A stretch of DNA of 64,000 nucleotides from Patiria miniata (taxonomy: Eukaryota; Echinodermata; Asteroidea; Valvatida; Asterinidae), in assembly GCF_015706575.1 (NCBI RefSeq), contig NW_024037049.1:7840852-7904851 (forward strand), written 5' to 3'. Positions 44,940 through 56,908 of the stretch are shown one piece after another. A program made the translations under genes and the position numbers. Under the pieces are notes generated by a model. The model searched no databases. It had not been told where the DNA came from and saw only the letters and a program-made list of their open reading frames with translations. Position 1 is the stretch's first letter; every line of letters begins with the position of its first letter.

Positions 44940-46258
44940 GCTTTTGGATCTACGACTCCAGTGCAGTATACCAGCAATTGGTTTTTAACCGATGATGCGA
45001 ACAGATGTTGGGACGATCCGTTAGATTGAACAGTGTTTGGACAACTTTCGGGTGTAGTTGCTATTCTGTTGGAAGGATCTTTCCTCTGGACAGTGTGTCC
45101 GCAGTGACATTCAACTCGACCGGTATGTGACATACCAGAAGAGTTACGTTACGATCTATGCACCGCAGGAGTAGCTTCCACATGTGGAAGCACAACTGGG
45201 GGGAATGTGTTCCTCCTTGGCGATTTATGTAGGTCACTACAGTTGAGTTTTCGGATTGCACCATTACAACCTGCTGTTCAACTAGGTTGATAACCTGTGA
45301 TAAGGCTCTGCGAACCGCAAGGAGTTCCAGAACGTTGATGTGGAAAACTAGTTTGTCTGGCATCCAAAGACCTGACGCTTGCTGTGATTGCAGATGCGTG
45401 CCCCAACCCGACCTGCCTACGATTAACCAATCGTCTAGGTAGAGGAATATCATTATGTTCGCTCTTCGAAGTATTGTCGCCAGGGTCTTTATCACTTTGG
45501 TAAAGACCCTTGGGAATGTTGTCAGACCAAACGGAAGCGCGAGGAACTCAAAAATTGTAATTTTGGACTGAAAATGAAGGTATTTGCTGTGTTCCTTGCA
45601 ATAGGTACGTGAAGATTTGCTTCCAGCAGATCTATTGATGCAGCCCAAGATGGTGTTGGGAGAGAATTTAAGACAGTGTGCAGGGTCTCCATTCGGAACC
45701 GCCGTGGACGAATAAACCTGTTCAACGGTTCTAGGTTCAGAATAGCAGGCCACTCGCCTTGCTTCTTCTTGAGTGTATTAAAGGAAGAATGTTGACATGA
45801 AACCCCATGTTTCTACTGGGCTTTGTATCGGTTGAATTGGTTGTTTTGAAAGCAGGGTTTCTATTTCTTTCACCAATGGCCTGTGCCTTTCCCTGTCTGA
45901 TGGAACAGGGGTGGGACGTGAAAACATTACCAATGGAGGAGTGCTCGTAAATTCTAGGCAGTATCCCTGTGTTACAGTGTGAAGCACCCAACCATCGGTG
46001 CAAAAAAGGGCCCAAGTCTCCCCGAATTGCCTTAAGTGGCCCCCACGGGCCCAATCTGGGGGGCCACGGGTGGAGAACCAGCGTCACCGACGCGGGAGGG
46101 AAACCGCGTGCTGCGACCTCTTGAGGTTGGCCAGCCAAAGCTCCATCCGGGAGTTGTCTGCGATGTTGTTGTGGTTGTTGCTGGTGTTGACTGAGCCACA
46201 GTGGTTGATTGGGTAGACTTGGGTGTCCGAAAGGAGGGCAAAGGTTTTCTAAACCCAT
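44940..46258 (-). pseudogene. DIRS-B reverse transcriptase and RNase H region (fossil)
   Basis: The N-terminal part has GYCLEFTSTPPLVMFSRPTP. The RT core has IFEFLALPFGLTTFPRVFTK and the catalytic LYLDDWLIVG. The RNase H part follows with INVLELLAVRRALSQVINLV, STVVTYINRQGGTHSPQLC and LNVTADTLSRGKI. These are the standard blocks of a DIRS polyprotein. Broken. Confidence 0.88.
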
Positions 46259-46299
46259 TGGACCTATTAGATGTAGAACTCTAGCTGTTGGCTGTGACT

Positions 46300-48200
46300 T
46301 CTTCAGAGGGGCCTGTAAATTAATACAGTCTGTTGCTTCTAAAGGTTGGCTTCAGCCTCCATCATCGTCTGGAACTGATCCGCAAACAAATCCTTGCTCC
46401 ATAAAGGAAGGGCCTTCATGCGTCTTCTTGCCCCTTCTCGTCTTCTTGCTCCATAAAGGAAGGGCGTTCATGTGTCTTCTTGCCCCTTCTGAAGGGATGA
46501 AGATCGTTTCTAGTACATTGGAACATCTGGAGACTGTCGCTAGTACAGAGACCCTAGCAAATTGGTCTAGGATGATGCGTAATCCATCCTCTAGACACTG
46601 AAAGGCGTTAGAGCCATTGCAGGAGGAACACTTGAACTGGAATCACATGCAGTAACCAAGTATTTCGATAATAAAGCATAAATGAAGTCGTTTGCAGACC
46701 CATGCGGGATGTTGCATCAACCTTATGTAATACTTCTTCAAGCTTGTTCCGGACAGGATTGGCAAAGGGAGCTTTATGTGATTGTTTCCCTGTATCTGCC
46801 GCCATCTTGTCCTTTGCATACTCGGAACTGTTAAAAATTCTTTCGTATCCTGCTTTGGAACCTGAAAGAGATGATATGCTACCTTGGCAAAAGGTTGCCA
46901 CTTATTCTGACCAGCTATTGCTTTAAGACAGTTAGGAAAAAACTCTGTCCATCGGGATTCTGGAATAGTTGACTTCGGGGAATCCCGTTCTGGTACACCT
47001 GTGCGTTTATTAAAACTAGGCCCTGTACCTTGTGAAGATTCCGACTGGTCAGGAATGGGAACCTTTCATGCACAAACCATATCCCACATCACCGCACAAA
47101 ATCTATTATCGGTAGTCTCCCGGTAGAATCCACGTCAGATGGCCGATCCATCGAAGATGGACCTGGCCGGGACTCGAGGCTACACTTAGGTATTGCCTCG
47201 TGTGTAACTACAGCTGTAGTATGAGTACGTGAAGATTTATTGGAGTCTCTGTGCGTAGCGCGGTTGACGTCCGAGTCCGACTCTTGCAATGATTCAGACG
47301 GGTGAATAGAAATAGCGCCGCCTGATTCCCGGTCAAATTCTCGATCTTCGGCCTCAGGTTGAGGGGGAATCGGGAGTTGTTGTGGTGTCAACACCGCCAA
47401 CTGAGCCGACAAAGTTTGTAAACCTTTCAGCAATAATTCCAATGTATTGTCTCTCCGCCTGGGTTTGCGATTGTGTGGGCAGTCCGATGACCAGTCGGAG
47501 GTCGGTGACGTACCGACACTTGCTCGTTGAAGAGCTAGAATAACGGCAACGGCGGGATTTATGGGCCCGGCGCCGTTTATTCTTGGGCCGTGATGTTTTT
47601 CCAATCCACGGCGATGAGACATTATTTCAGAAATTCCCAAAGGAACATCTGAAAGAACCCCGGGTGCCACCGGCATGCTATGGGTTTGACCGGGCGCCAC
47701 CAGTGCACAATGGCCAGGACTGGGTGCCAGGTTTAACCCGGCAGCCGATCCTGTCATACCGATCAGGTCCAGTAACGCGATGGGCTGATCGTTTTTTGTT
47801 TCTTTGGTTTTGCACCTTCAACCGGTTGCTGCGGACAATCCAGGAAATTCATCCCCGAAGCAATCTGCTCACGGGTAAAAAACCGGCGTCGGTCTTGGGG
47901 ATCGCAGACGTGGACCAATGCTTTTCTCGGTGTGCCGACTCATCGACCCGGGAGCTCGCAGACTTTCGTCTGGCCCCGGTTTCTACCGAGTCAGGACCGG
48001 TGGTTTTCGGTACATCAGGCCCACTTCCGGTCCTTGTCTTTCCCTTATGGGGGCTGGCCTGCGACACTTCCGGGCCCGAAATCTGTCCCCAGGAAAAACT
48101 TGCGGCACTGGAACCCTCGGCCATCGGCCCGGCTCCAGTCTGCGAAAGACCCGTCGTTCGTCTGGTAGGATCGTCAAAACCAATACCACGAACGCGGAGG
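46300..48200 (-). pseudogene. DIRS-B Gag-like region (fossil)
   Basis: The frames at 47089-47757 and 47849-48124 are rich in Pro, Ser, Arg and Asp (DRESGGAISIHPSESLQESD). A later part at 46608-46901 (KDKMAADTGKQSHKAPFANP) precedes the RT. The position upstream of RT and the composition support a Gag-like first ORF; sequence identity alone would not. Broken. Confidence 0.6.
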
Positions 48201-48240
48201 CTCCCTACTTACCTGCTTCGCTGACTTTTTAATTTATAAG

Positions 48241-49800
48241 TTTACAAATTCCGTCTAAAATTAAACAGATGTAACCAGAAACACACCTAGTGCTTCTGAG
48301 AAGCAAATGTAGTGCTGCAACTGAAACTCAAAGTTCGGTTCGGTTCGGTTTGGTTCGGTTGCGGTTTGATTTTTTTCTCCGAACGTCGGATCGGTTCGGC
48401 TTCAGAAGTGCATACATAATGTACGTATACATGTCCATATGGCACAATGTATTAGGCAGTACAATGAAAAGCACATAGGCCTGTTCCCCTGTTAGAACAA
48501 ACAAGTCTGACAGAAATAGGCACCGCAATTTCCACATGCTTTACAACACAAGTTGAAGGATGAATCTTATTTTTGTTGTGTAAACAAAATACTGTTATAA
48601 TTTGACTTGAAGACTTTGAGGAATAAACATCGTGTATTGCTACCGTGTTAACTATCGCAGCCCTATCCGGCCCGGCAATTATGATAACATTTTCCCACAG
48701 GTGCTGACGGTTTTCCCGACGAGTTCCGTCCCGTCCGAGCATGCCCTGATAAGCACTAAAAACTTGCTTCCTGGCAATAATTGCTGATTACTTTTGTTTT
48801 AAGAACAAACTGGTCCTTTTACTGTGCCAAACTTCTGAAATCATAATTATTTTAGCAACAAGCTGTCAAGAAGCTACAGCAAAAAAATAACAACTTTTTG
48901 ATTCGCGACTGCCATGAATATTCATTTCGTTGACGGATCCATCAATTTTGTAAAGGGGTGTTTCACCCTCTTTTGGGAGATTACATCGTTTTTCGAATAC
49001 ATTCTTTACGAAAACAAATATATTGCGAAAATTAAGAACTTATTCTGAACATGAGAAAGGTTTCAGACTCCATAAAAAGTATTTATTTTAAATTTTGACA
49101 ACTGAAAATGCTGGTAAATTTTGCCAAGGAAAGCACACCCTTCACCGCAATTGGTTTGGTCAAAACGTTCCATGTCACGCGTGCTGGAACACAGCGCAGC
49201 AGGGCCAGATATGATTTACATGCAAAGAGCAAGCTTTTCACTGAGAAAATTGCATGCTGCTTATGATTTTTTTTCAAAGCATATCGGCCCAATATCCTAT
49301 TGTATGCATTGCTAGAACACTGCAAATAATGAAGATGAACTTAACTTTTGTCTTGGCGTAGAGGTGTAAAGAGCCCCATTCATTCATGAAGTTTATGTAG
49401 AAATTTCAGTCATTTTTGATAGAAAAAAAATTTGAACTCTCAACTCGCGTTTTCCAGACTTGTGGGCGCTGAAATGTTCATTGCATTATACCATGCGCAT
49501 GCATGCAGGTTGCCTAAGTAGTCTTGAAAAAAGGTAGGTTATTTTGTTGTCGCGATTCGTAACCAACACTCGTGGCATGTATGAAGACAAAATTAACCTG
49601 GTATCCCGCTCCATTTGCACGGCACACTGATTTTACGAATGCTTTAAATCTAACTTCACTGGTCCCCATGCATATGGCCCTCCAATGGATGTATACACAA
49701 TACACGGTACATTGTACATTGCACACGTACCGGATGCATACTGTACCCGTACGGTACGGTACGGAACTCAGAGTCAAAAGTCAAAAGAGCTATTCTCTAT
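48241..49800. other. LRRC9 intron; (CGGTT)n microsatellite, otherwise nothing recognised
   Basis: A CGGTT pentamer tract lies at 48330-48365 and a short CGGTA tract near 49748. I see no coding region or recognisable mobile element. Confidence 0.5.
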
Positions 49801-49880
49801 CTTTTTAATTTAAAAAGTGAATTTCGATTAACAAAAATTTCAATAAATTAATTTGACCCACCCACCCACATTTTCACCCA
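49801..49880. repeat. Solo end of the 40447-42036 transposon family
   Basis: AAAGTGAATTTCGATT and TTGACCCACCCACCCACA match the right subterminal part of the element at 40447-42036 (41933-41983). Confidence 0.65.
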
Positions 49881-49969
49881 GAGTTTTTGAGAACTGCTCG
49901 TGCAAACAACGCACGCTATTCAATGGTGTTGTTTTCACAGGTCAAAGTTTTTGCCAAGTTTGAAGTTGT

Positions 49970-50498
49970 TTGGGCGAGTGCTTCTCGAAAAAGCTGCAAA
50001 AATAAGCGAAGATATTCACCCCTACTGGACGATGGTATCGTCCTGCAGTAAGGTTGCTCAGTCGACTGCAAATTTAATGTGCCCGTGCAGCCACCACAAA
50101 CGTGTACACATGGAAATATGGTATGCAGTGCTATTCACCCATACTGGACAATGGTATCGCCCTACAATGCGCGTGCGCATCTTTTTTGCATTGTTTGCGT
50201 CATATTAAGCACGCGCGCTTTTGCTTTAACATGACGTAGACAATTGAAAAGAACATCAGTGCATGGTGGTCTAGGCTATATTTTGGCGCGTTTGCCTTCG
50301 AAAATATTACTTTTTTGCCGCTTTTTCGAGAACCGCTCGTCCAAACAACTTCAAACTTTACACTGCACATTCTCTGGTCCCGAGCAATACACCCGCCGAT
50401 TTTCAACTTCATAGAGTGCCCGGTTCTGGAGATAATCGGCATACAGACAGACAGACACACACACCACACACACACAGAGATTCCTGGAATTATAGTGA
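49970..50498 (+). repeat. Dispersed repeat F, copy 3
   Basis: Same order as copies 1 and 2: CAATGGTATCGCCCTACAAT, GTTTGCGTCATATTAAGCAC, GACGTAGACAATTGAAAAG, CCAAACAACTTCAAACTT, GCCCGGTTCTGGAGATAATC, (ACAG)n/(CA)n, and the end GGAATTATAGTG. The copy begins with an extra inverted-looking stretch of the same family at 49890-50000. Confidence 0.85.
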
Positions 50499-50518
50499 TG
50501 TCATCGGGTGTCAATTAC

Positions 50519-50644
50519 GCCTCTGTACAAATGATGTCACACACTGTTTACATTTTCCTATGGAGCCAGTGGGGGCCCACAGTCCACTGAGCACCATAGG
50601 AAAGCACACACGTAAACAATGTGTGACGTCATTAGTACAGAGGC
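50519..50644. repeat. 126-bp inverted repeat (hairpin MITE)
   Basis: GCCTCTGTACAAATGATGTC at the left is mirrored by GACGTCATTAGTACAGAGGC at the right. The arms continue through CACACACTGTTTAC and CCTATGG with a few mismatches. The loop is about 30 bp. It starts about 20 bp after the end of repeat F. Confidence 0.88.
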
Positions 50645-50794
50645 TTATTACAACCGATTTAAGCTGAAAAAGGGACCAATTACTTTCACCTATAACTCTT
50701 AAACAAAATAATCAATGATGTTTGTATTCTGTAATCAGAAAAACCATTAATTGATCAACATTTTTTTTGTCAATTACGTCAATGTCTGAAACTT

Positions 50795-51443
50795 TTCCGA
50801 TTCAGCTTCAGCAGAGGCTATTTCCCCTCCCAGTGGAAAGTTGCATCAGTTGTTCCTGTGTACAAGAAGAATAGTAGATCTTGCCCATCAAACTACCGGC
50901 CGATCTCTCTACTATCTATTATCAGCAAGGTAATGGAGAACATCATAAATGATAAACTACAGAAACATCTTATTCAAACAACCTCCTATCAGACAACCAA
51001 TTTGCATTCAGAAGCCTCCACTCTGCCTCTGATCTCCTCACCTATATGTCTCAAGGGTGGCTCACCATCTTAAATGAGAGAGGTGAAGCTCGAGTGGTCG
51101 CCCTGGACATCAAAGGCGCCTTTGACAAGAGTATGGCATCATGGTCTGCTTCAAAAACTAGGTTCATTTGGAATCACTATCCAACTGCTTACCTGGACGA
51201 AGAATTATTTATCTAACAGACATCTTGAGGTAGTGGTTGCTAGACAGAAGTCAACCTGCTATGAGATCAATGCTGGTGTTCCCCAAGGCAGTATTCTTGG
51301 CCTTACTCTGTTCCTAATCTACGTCGAAGATCTACGTGATGTGATCTGTCATTCAGAACTTCTTGCCTATGCTGACGACACCACAATATTCACATTAATC
51401 AAAAATTCACCTCCTGAAATAAGATCGAGCATAAAGCTAGCAG
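50795..51443 (+). pseudogene. CR1/L2-like RT, left half
   Basis: It covers RT finger and palm up to YADDTTIFTLIKNSPPEIRS, then SIKLAA. The plus-strand frames at 50858-51073 and 51074-51475 are parts of one ancestral frame joined by frameshifts near 51075 and 51125. GVPQGS and YADD catalytic motifs are intact as residues, but the gene as a whole is dead. Confidence 0.85.
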
Positions 51444-51446
51444 CTG

Positions 51447-53662
51447 TAGTAGAGTCATTTCCCTGGAATCCGTGACCATGTTGCGGATGCCTTTTTTTCT
51501 TTGATGGATTTGACAAATATGACCAATTTGAAGAAAAAATAGCTCCTATACACCTCCCAAAAGTGACGGCAAATGTTTTTATGGCACGTTTTTCAAAATG
51601 GCCGCCGACGCCACATTGAAATGCATAAAAAGTGATATCTTGGGAACCAGATGAGCCATAAAATGAGGTGTCAATTTCCACTATTTCTGGCATGACAAAT
51701 CTGCTTAAATGGTATCCATTACGTTTCAGGACCATTGTGACCTCAAAATTCAAAATTGCGGCTGGTAGCCATCTTGAAAAACACCAAAGTATTATATCTC
51801 TGGAACCAGAGGAGCAAAACAAACATATTATTTTCAATTAACCCTTGCATTACGATCCATTAAAATGGTTCTTTTGACTTTTCAGGGACTACCATGACCT
51901 GCTATTTGACCTGCTAAACGTCAATCTGCAATATTATCTCTTGCGCCAGAGGCTAGTGGTATGTAACTGTAGAGCCATCCCCTTTAAATCCGCCACACCT
52001 AACTTATTTGAGTGGTTATTTTGAGTTTTGTCTTTTATTTATTTCTGTAATAACTAATATTAATTTGTTTTACATGTATTATTGTACTGGCTTCAATAAA
52101 CTTGTTCTCCATTCCATGCATTGTTTGTTTAATATTTACAAATTTGTTTTGCCTTTAATATAGTTGCCATTTGATTATTATGTTTGTTTATTTCAATGGT
52201 GATTATAATTAATCTGTTGCTTATCATCATCTGGTTCACAGTTTGATGCTGTTCATTTTCTTGTGCTTGATTTTTTCAATTATTTAATTAAATTATCTTT
52301 TTATTTATATTCTTGTTTTGATTATGTTTTTATTTCAGTATTAATGCTTAGGTTTTATTTTTCACAAGTTGCATGATTATTCATTTATGGCATTTTCTAT
52401 TGTCTCTAACCCTCATATTTACATTCATTCCAAGTTCTCCAATTGTTTTTGTCCACTGATTGTTAGTCTGCTTCTGTAACTGTTGAGTTGAGTGGACATT
52501 TCGGTTTTATTTTGCCAAGGCTCTCCATATAAACCCTGACTTTGGAAAATGCCTGTATAACTGCATAGCATTTTGAAGTCTTGGTAATGTAGGCTTATGT
52601 GATTCATTTTATGAACATATAATGTCAAACCTAGACAAGAATTATGAAAAAAATAGTCACAGATTCAATGAAAACGAATTGCATATTGAGTTGTGAAACA
52701 ATGAAAGGCTTTGGAGAAGCAAAACAAAACCGAAGTGTCAACTCAACAGTTACAGAAACAGACTAACAATCGGACAAACACAAATGGAGAACATGGAATG
52801 AATGTAGACATGAGGGCTAGAAAATGCCATGAATGTAGATTCAAAGAACTTGTCAAAAATCAAAGCTAAGCATCAATATTGAAGTAAAACATAAACAAAC
52901 CAACAAAATATAAGTCAACAGATGTATCAGCTGATTAAACTAAAAAAAAAAACCACAAGAAAGTGAACAGTAACGAATCGTTAACCAGATGAATAATAAG
53001 CAACAGATTAATATAAACGCACCCGAAAAAAAAAAAATAATCAAATGGCAACTATATGTAAAACACATGAATTTAAAACAACTTGTTATAGGTTATTAGA
53101 GAAAGAAATAGGTATCAAGATTAACTCAAAATAACCACTCAAATAAGTTAGGTGTGGCGGATTTAAAGGGAATGGCTCTTCAGTTACATACCAAAGAGCC
53201 TCTGGCGCATCAGATAACGTCAAAAGAACCATTCTAATGCATTGTAATGCCAGAATTAATTGAAAATAAAGTCTTATATGTCTGTTTTGCTCCTCTGGTG
53301 CCAGAGATATAATACTTTGGTGTTTTTCAAGATAACTACCAGCCGCCATTTTGAATTTTGGGGTCACAATGGTCCCGATACGAAATGAATACCATTTAAG
53401 CAGATTTGTCATGCCAGAAATAGTGGGAATCGACACCTCATTTATCAATATGGCGCTTCTGGTTCCCGAGATATCACTTTTATGTATTTCAATATGGCGT
53501 CGGCGGCCATTTTGAAAAACGTGCTATAAAAAAGTTTGCCGGCACTTTTGGGAGGTGTATAGGAGCTATTTTTTCTTCAAATTGGTCCTATTTGTCAAAT
53601 CCACTGAGAAAAAAAAAGGTATCCGCAACATGGTCACAGATTCCAGGAAAATGACTCTACTA
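51447..53662. mobile_element. Foldback transposon, 2.2 kb, arms about 1 kb
   Basis: The left end TAGTAGAGTCATTTCCCTGG is mirrored at the right, CCAGGAAAATGACTCTACTA. The match continues inward through GACCATGTTGCGGAT, AATATGGC(G/C)-type segments, CACCTAACTTATTTGAGTGG, ATAGTTGCCATTTGATTATT and TCTGTAACTGTTGAGTTGA, to about 52520 and 52700. Divergence between arms is visible but modest. The spacer is at most 0.2 kb and has no transposase. Flanking CTG at 51444-51446 and 53663-53665 fits a 3-bp target duplication; removing the element and one CTG restores the LINE frame across the site. Confidence 0.93.
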
Positions 53663-53665
53663 CTG

Positions 53666-54450
53666 CTGAACAATTGCAGGAAGACGTGGAACGAATAAGC
53701 AATTGGGGACGGACCTCAAAAATATAATTTGAGCCTTCCAAGAGTCAGTATCTAACTGTGTCCACATGAAGGACATCCAAAATCAACCGCCTATAATGTT
53801 CCAAGGTCTGATTGTCAGTGATGAGCCGGAGATGACACTTCTTGGGATTACTTTCTCTCGTAACCTGGAATGGAAGACACATCTAAAGAATATCACCCGC
53901 ACTGCTGGTCAGTGTACTTCAATGTTGCGGAGACCGGGTCCAGTCTTCACCAAGGCAGGTCTTGTTACCATCTACAAGACTTATATCAGAAGCAAGATGG
54001 AGTACGCACCTCTAGCCTGGATGAGAGCTAGCACAGTCCACCTTTTGGCTCTTGATCAAATCCAAAGGAAAGCATGCCACCTAATAGGATTAAGCCAGCA
54101 AGAGCAACTGAGGCTTAATCTTTACAGTTTATCCCATCAAAGAAATGCTGCAGCAGTCTCCTGTTTTTTATAGGATGCAGTGCAACAAGTGCCCAATCAT
54201 GTTAAAATCCATGGTCCCACCTGTAAGGCCACCTGCTGCTCGACAAACCAGGCAATCTATGCTCCTTAACAGATATGCTCTTTAGTACCCGGTCCCTCAG
54301 GATATGACTGCAGCAAGAACTCTGCGAAGTTTCAATAGAGCTTTCCTTCCGGCAGCTGTGAAGATCTGGAACAGTCTACCGTCATCAGTTCTTTCAGATA
54401 TACCGTACATTACCAGGGCATGCAGTGCTTCAAATGTAGAGTAAACAAGT
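53666..54450 (+). pseudogene. CR1/L2-like RT, C-terminal half
   Basis: After the foldback element the LINE resumes with EQLQEDVERISNWGRT and continues with SDEPEMTLLGITFSRNLEWK, CTSMLRRPGPVFTKAGLVTI and IQRKACHLIGL to a stop near 54172. Later phrases AFLPAAVKIWNSLPSSVLSD near 54340-54400 are the usual C-terminal end of CR1/L2 LINE proteins. Several frame changes separate these pieces. Confidence 0.85.
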
Positions 54451-54882
54451 TCATTAAGTAACGATTCAGTTTAGGGCAAATGTGATTGCAGTGTGATGCT
54501 AAATAGACATGTCCGTTTCACTTTCTGGTGAGTGAGACATACCGGTAGTCCAATAACTATTGTTCCTCTTCTTATTTCTTTTTTTTTTTGTATTATGGGA
54601 TGGTCTGTTGAAAAAAATCGTAGCTGACCTGCTCCTTAATGTGAGCAGGTCATACAAAAATAAAGTCAGGATCACACTAAAATGATGTCTATTCCAAGTG
54701 CCAAGGTCACGAAAATGACACCGCTCTGAAAGCATGTGTGTGCCATGCGTGTGCAGTCGTCATTGGTCAATTCCCAACGCACCGCAACACTCAGCACAAG
54801 GGCGGTTTCGTACCCTGCTCCACACGGGATTAAAATGCATTAAGTAAACGTGGAGTAAAGGTGCCTAACTATATAATAAACT
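54451..54882. other. Spacer after LINE, nothing recognised
   Basis: Probably includes the 3' untranslated end of the LINE. I see no terminal microsatellite that would fix its end. Confidence 0.4.
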
Positions 54883-56900
54883 TCATAAAATCCAAAGGGA
54901 TTTTCCATTCTAGTAAGAAAACACACACCTCTGTTTACCTACATTTGCATATCAGGGCGCATGCGCATAAACATTCGCTGAAAAGAATAGCGCCCAAGCC
55001 TCACCCTCCACACCCACTACATGTCCCTTAAATAGCCCCGTTACACAAAGACTCCTCCTATTTTTTATTTTTTTTAATTCGGAGGGATGGTAAACAGAGG
55101 TGAGTGTTTTCTTACTAGAATGGAAAATCCCTTTGGATTTTAGGAATTCTATTACATAAAACATCTCACCTCTGTTTACCTACATTTGCAGAGTAGCACC
55201 AAAAGATTGTAGGGAGGGAAGGGAGATGCAGCAGCAATGGCAAAGTCTAAACTAGGCCTACATGCAATTCTAAATGGCATGAAAAGGTTGCTTAGACTTA
55301 CCCACGTGCTGCCTATCTATTCTAAAGGAGCTTTGCGGGCTGCTGATTGTGCAGTTTCCTGGAAGAATTTCTGCTAATGCAACCCTCTGCTTGCACAACA
55401 GCTTGCAAGGTGTGACAGTGTAAGGGTTCTTCCAGCATTCCAGTTTTCTGATACCTGAAAAAGAGAGTCCAATTCCCTGTATCTGAAAAGGAAGCTCCAA
55501 GCAGTTGAGTTCAGGAAGTTGTCACGCTGGGTGTTTCCTGAGCTTGAGATTTTGATCCTTGATTTTGGGAGGGCACCGACAATTGAGCGATCATGGTCAC
55601 AGAGGCTTGAAGATGATGCTAGATGACTGTACGAGCATTTGCTTGATGAAGTTTCTTGAAGGCTCAGTGCGAGTACTGTAGTTCTGCAGAGCTCGCAGGG
55701 GGCACCACCATATCCTCTGCTACTAATGAAGAGGATGTCAACTTGGCCGGAAATATCTGGTCTGGAAATACAACTTAGTAAGTTGATTTATTCCATGTGT
55801 TGAACTTCACCTATGGAAAAAAGTAAATGCGGTCATGTGCCAATGGCTATGACCTCGTAAATTAGTGAAATTCCCTTTTTAAGGCAATTACTGCAGCAGC
55901 CAGTAAGAATATGGGTTTCGCAAGCTGACAGAAAGGAGAGCTTCAATGTACCTGTTGGTTCCATATGGGGCTTAGGCGAGTGACCCAATGACGGTACTTG
56001 GATCCAAGATGCTAGGCCTATCTACCGGTACTTCACAGTTGGAGGTCAACTGATAAACCTGCCGTGCATCAGAGTGATTTTGAGGAAACTGTAGATCTAT
56101 CATTGGAACCCTGATAGAGGACTACAATTATGGCTCATCGGTAACCCTGGACAGTAGATATCTGAAACTGGTGTGAAAGATGAATACTGATGGGAGAAGA
56201 AATCATTCTGTTGAAGTGAATTCAATACCTTCTTTCTGACCAGGTGGAATGTTAGAAGGAACAGCCAACTGGGTGGCTCTGAATTGGACAGGAAGAAAGA
56301 GTGAGTTCCCGGACGAAGCATGTAGTACACTACATCTGGACTGTGGAATTGTCCGTCTGGACCAAGACAAGCTTGATTAGGACTTTGGATATGAGCAAAT
56401 GCAAGGCCTTGAACACTGTCAATAGCTCTGGTTGAAGGAATGCAATTGGCTCTCTTTAGTTGGCCAAGCGCTTGGTACTAAATGACCATCCAGATGGAAT
56501 CTCAAACCCTGTCCGAGGTACCCATTGCGATGGTAGAAGATGTAGTTACCCGGTGCAGTAGGTCATAGTTAAGATGGGTAACTGGAATCCCTTTGGAGAT
56601 GACTCTTAGCGTAGATGGGAAGACAAAGGAAAGGCTGCACAGAGCGCCTGTGTGTCATGCACCAGGGAACTAGGTCTATCATCAAGATGCCAGAAGGTTC
56701 TGATGCCATCACGTTGTGTCTAACGTTCCCCAGTAATGCCTGAAACAAAGTTGGAAAATGTTTCAAGGTAGGTCAGCTGTCGTGAAGGAGCTTGATACTG
56801 AAGATGGCAAACGACATCAAGTGCGAGTTGGACAGACTGTTGTTAAAGGCTATACTGGAGATACATGTAAGGTCTGTTAGCCTATTATATAAAGTACAAG
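54883..56900 (-). mobile_element. DIRS fragment, third lineage (fossil)
   Basis: Minus-strand parts include a thumb-like segment LLGNVRHNVMASEPSGILMI (about 56760-56580), and RNase H-like QTDNSTVQ and PSNIPPGQKEG (about 56390-56220). At 54887-55143 an inverted pair (TCCAAAGGGATTTTCCATTC and its mirror), followed by a further CTCACCTCTGTTTACCTACA copy at 55164, looks like a DIRS terminal plus internal complementary block. Broken with many breaks. It abuts DIRS-A copy 2. Confidence 0.45.
54887..55143. repeat. Inverted repeat with 55-bp arms
   Basis: AATCCAAAGGGATTTTCCATTC through ACCTCTGTTTACC at 54887-54942 is mirrored at 55089-55143, with one or two differences. The CTCTGTTTACCTACATTTGC segment appears a third time at 55168-55188. 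Confidence 0.9.
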
Positions 56901-56908
56901 AGCAAATT

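Larger units (their letters stand above)
42960..48240 (-). mobile_element. DIRS retrotransposon, family B (fossil, near full length)
   Basis: Parts in minus-strand order are a Gag-like region (about 48.2-46.3 kb), RT and RNase H (about 46.26-44.95 kb) with FEFLALPFGLTTFPRVFTKV and FLYLDDWLIVG, a tyrosine-recombinase region (about 44.75-43.57 kb), and a terminal block at 43.0-43.55 kb holding mirrored copies of GGTTGTCCACGAGGGGACTA, as DIRS internal complementary regions do. The order Gag, RT, RNase H, recombinase is diagnostic. The 5' terminal repeat was not resolved. It is broken with perhaps a dozen breaks, and looks younger than family A. Confidence 0.88.
50790..54450 (+). mobile_element. 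CR1/L2-like LINE, RT part, split by a foldback insertion
   Basis: RT blocks on the left part are WKVASVVPVYKKN, SNYRPISLLSIISKVMENII, INAGVPQGSILGLTLFLIYV and LLAYADDTTIF. The right part (53666-54450) holds LLGITFSRNLEWKTHLKNIT and YKTYIRSKMEYAPLAW, the thumb and C-terminal region. A 2.2-kb foldback element separates the two. The left half also has decay of its own: the block A region around 51074-51120 changes frame, leaving LDIKGAFD-like coding in another frame. The 5' part with the endonuclease is missing. Confidence 0.88.

Noticed and set aside
51367-53448. Two similar minus-strand frames of 156 and 120 codons as a gene pair
   Set aside because: They are the two arms of the foldback element read in the same direction after inversion; no domain is visible.
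55270-55500. 76-codon minus-strand frame as an independent gene
   Set aside because: It lies inside a decayed DIRS region and shows no recognisable domain.
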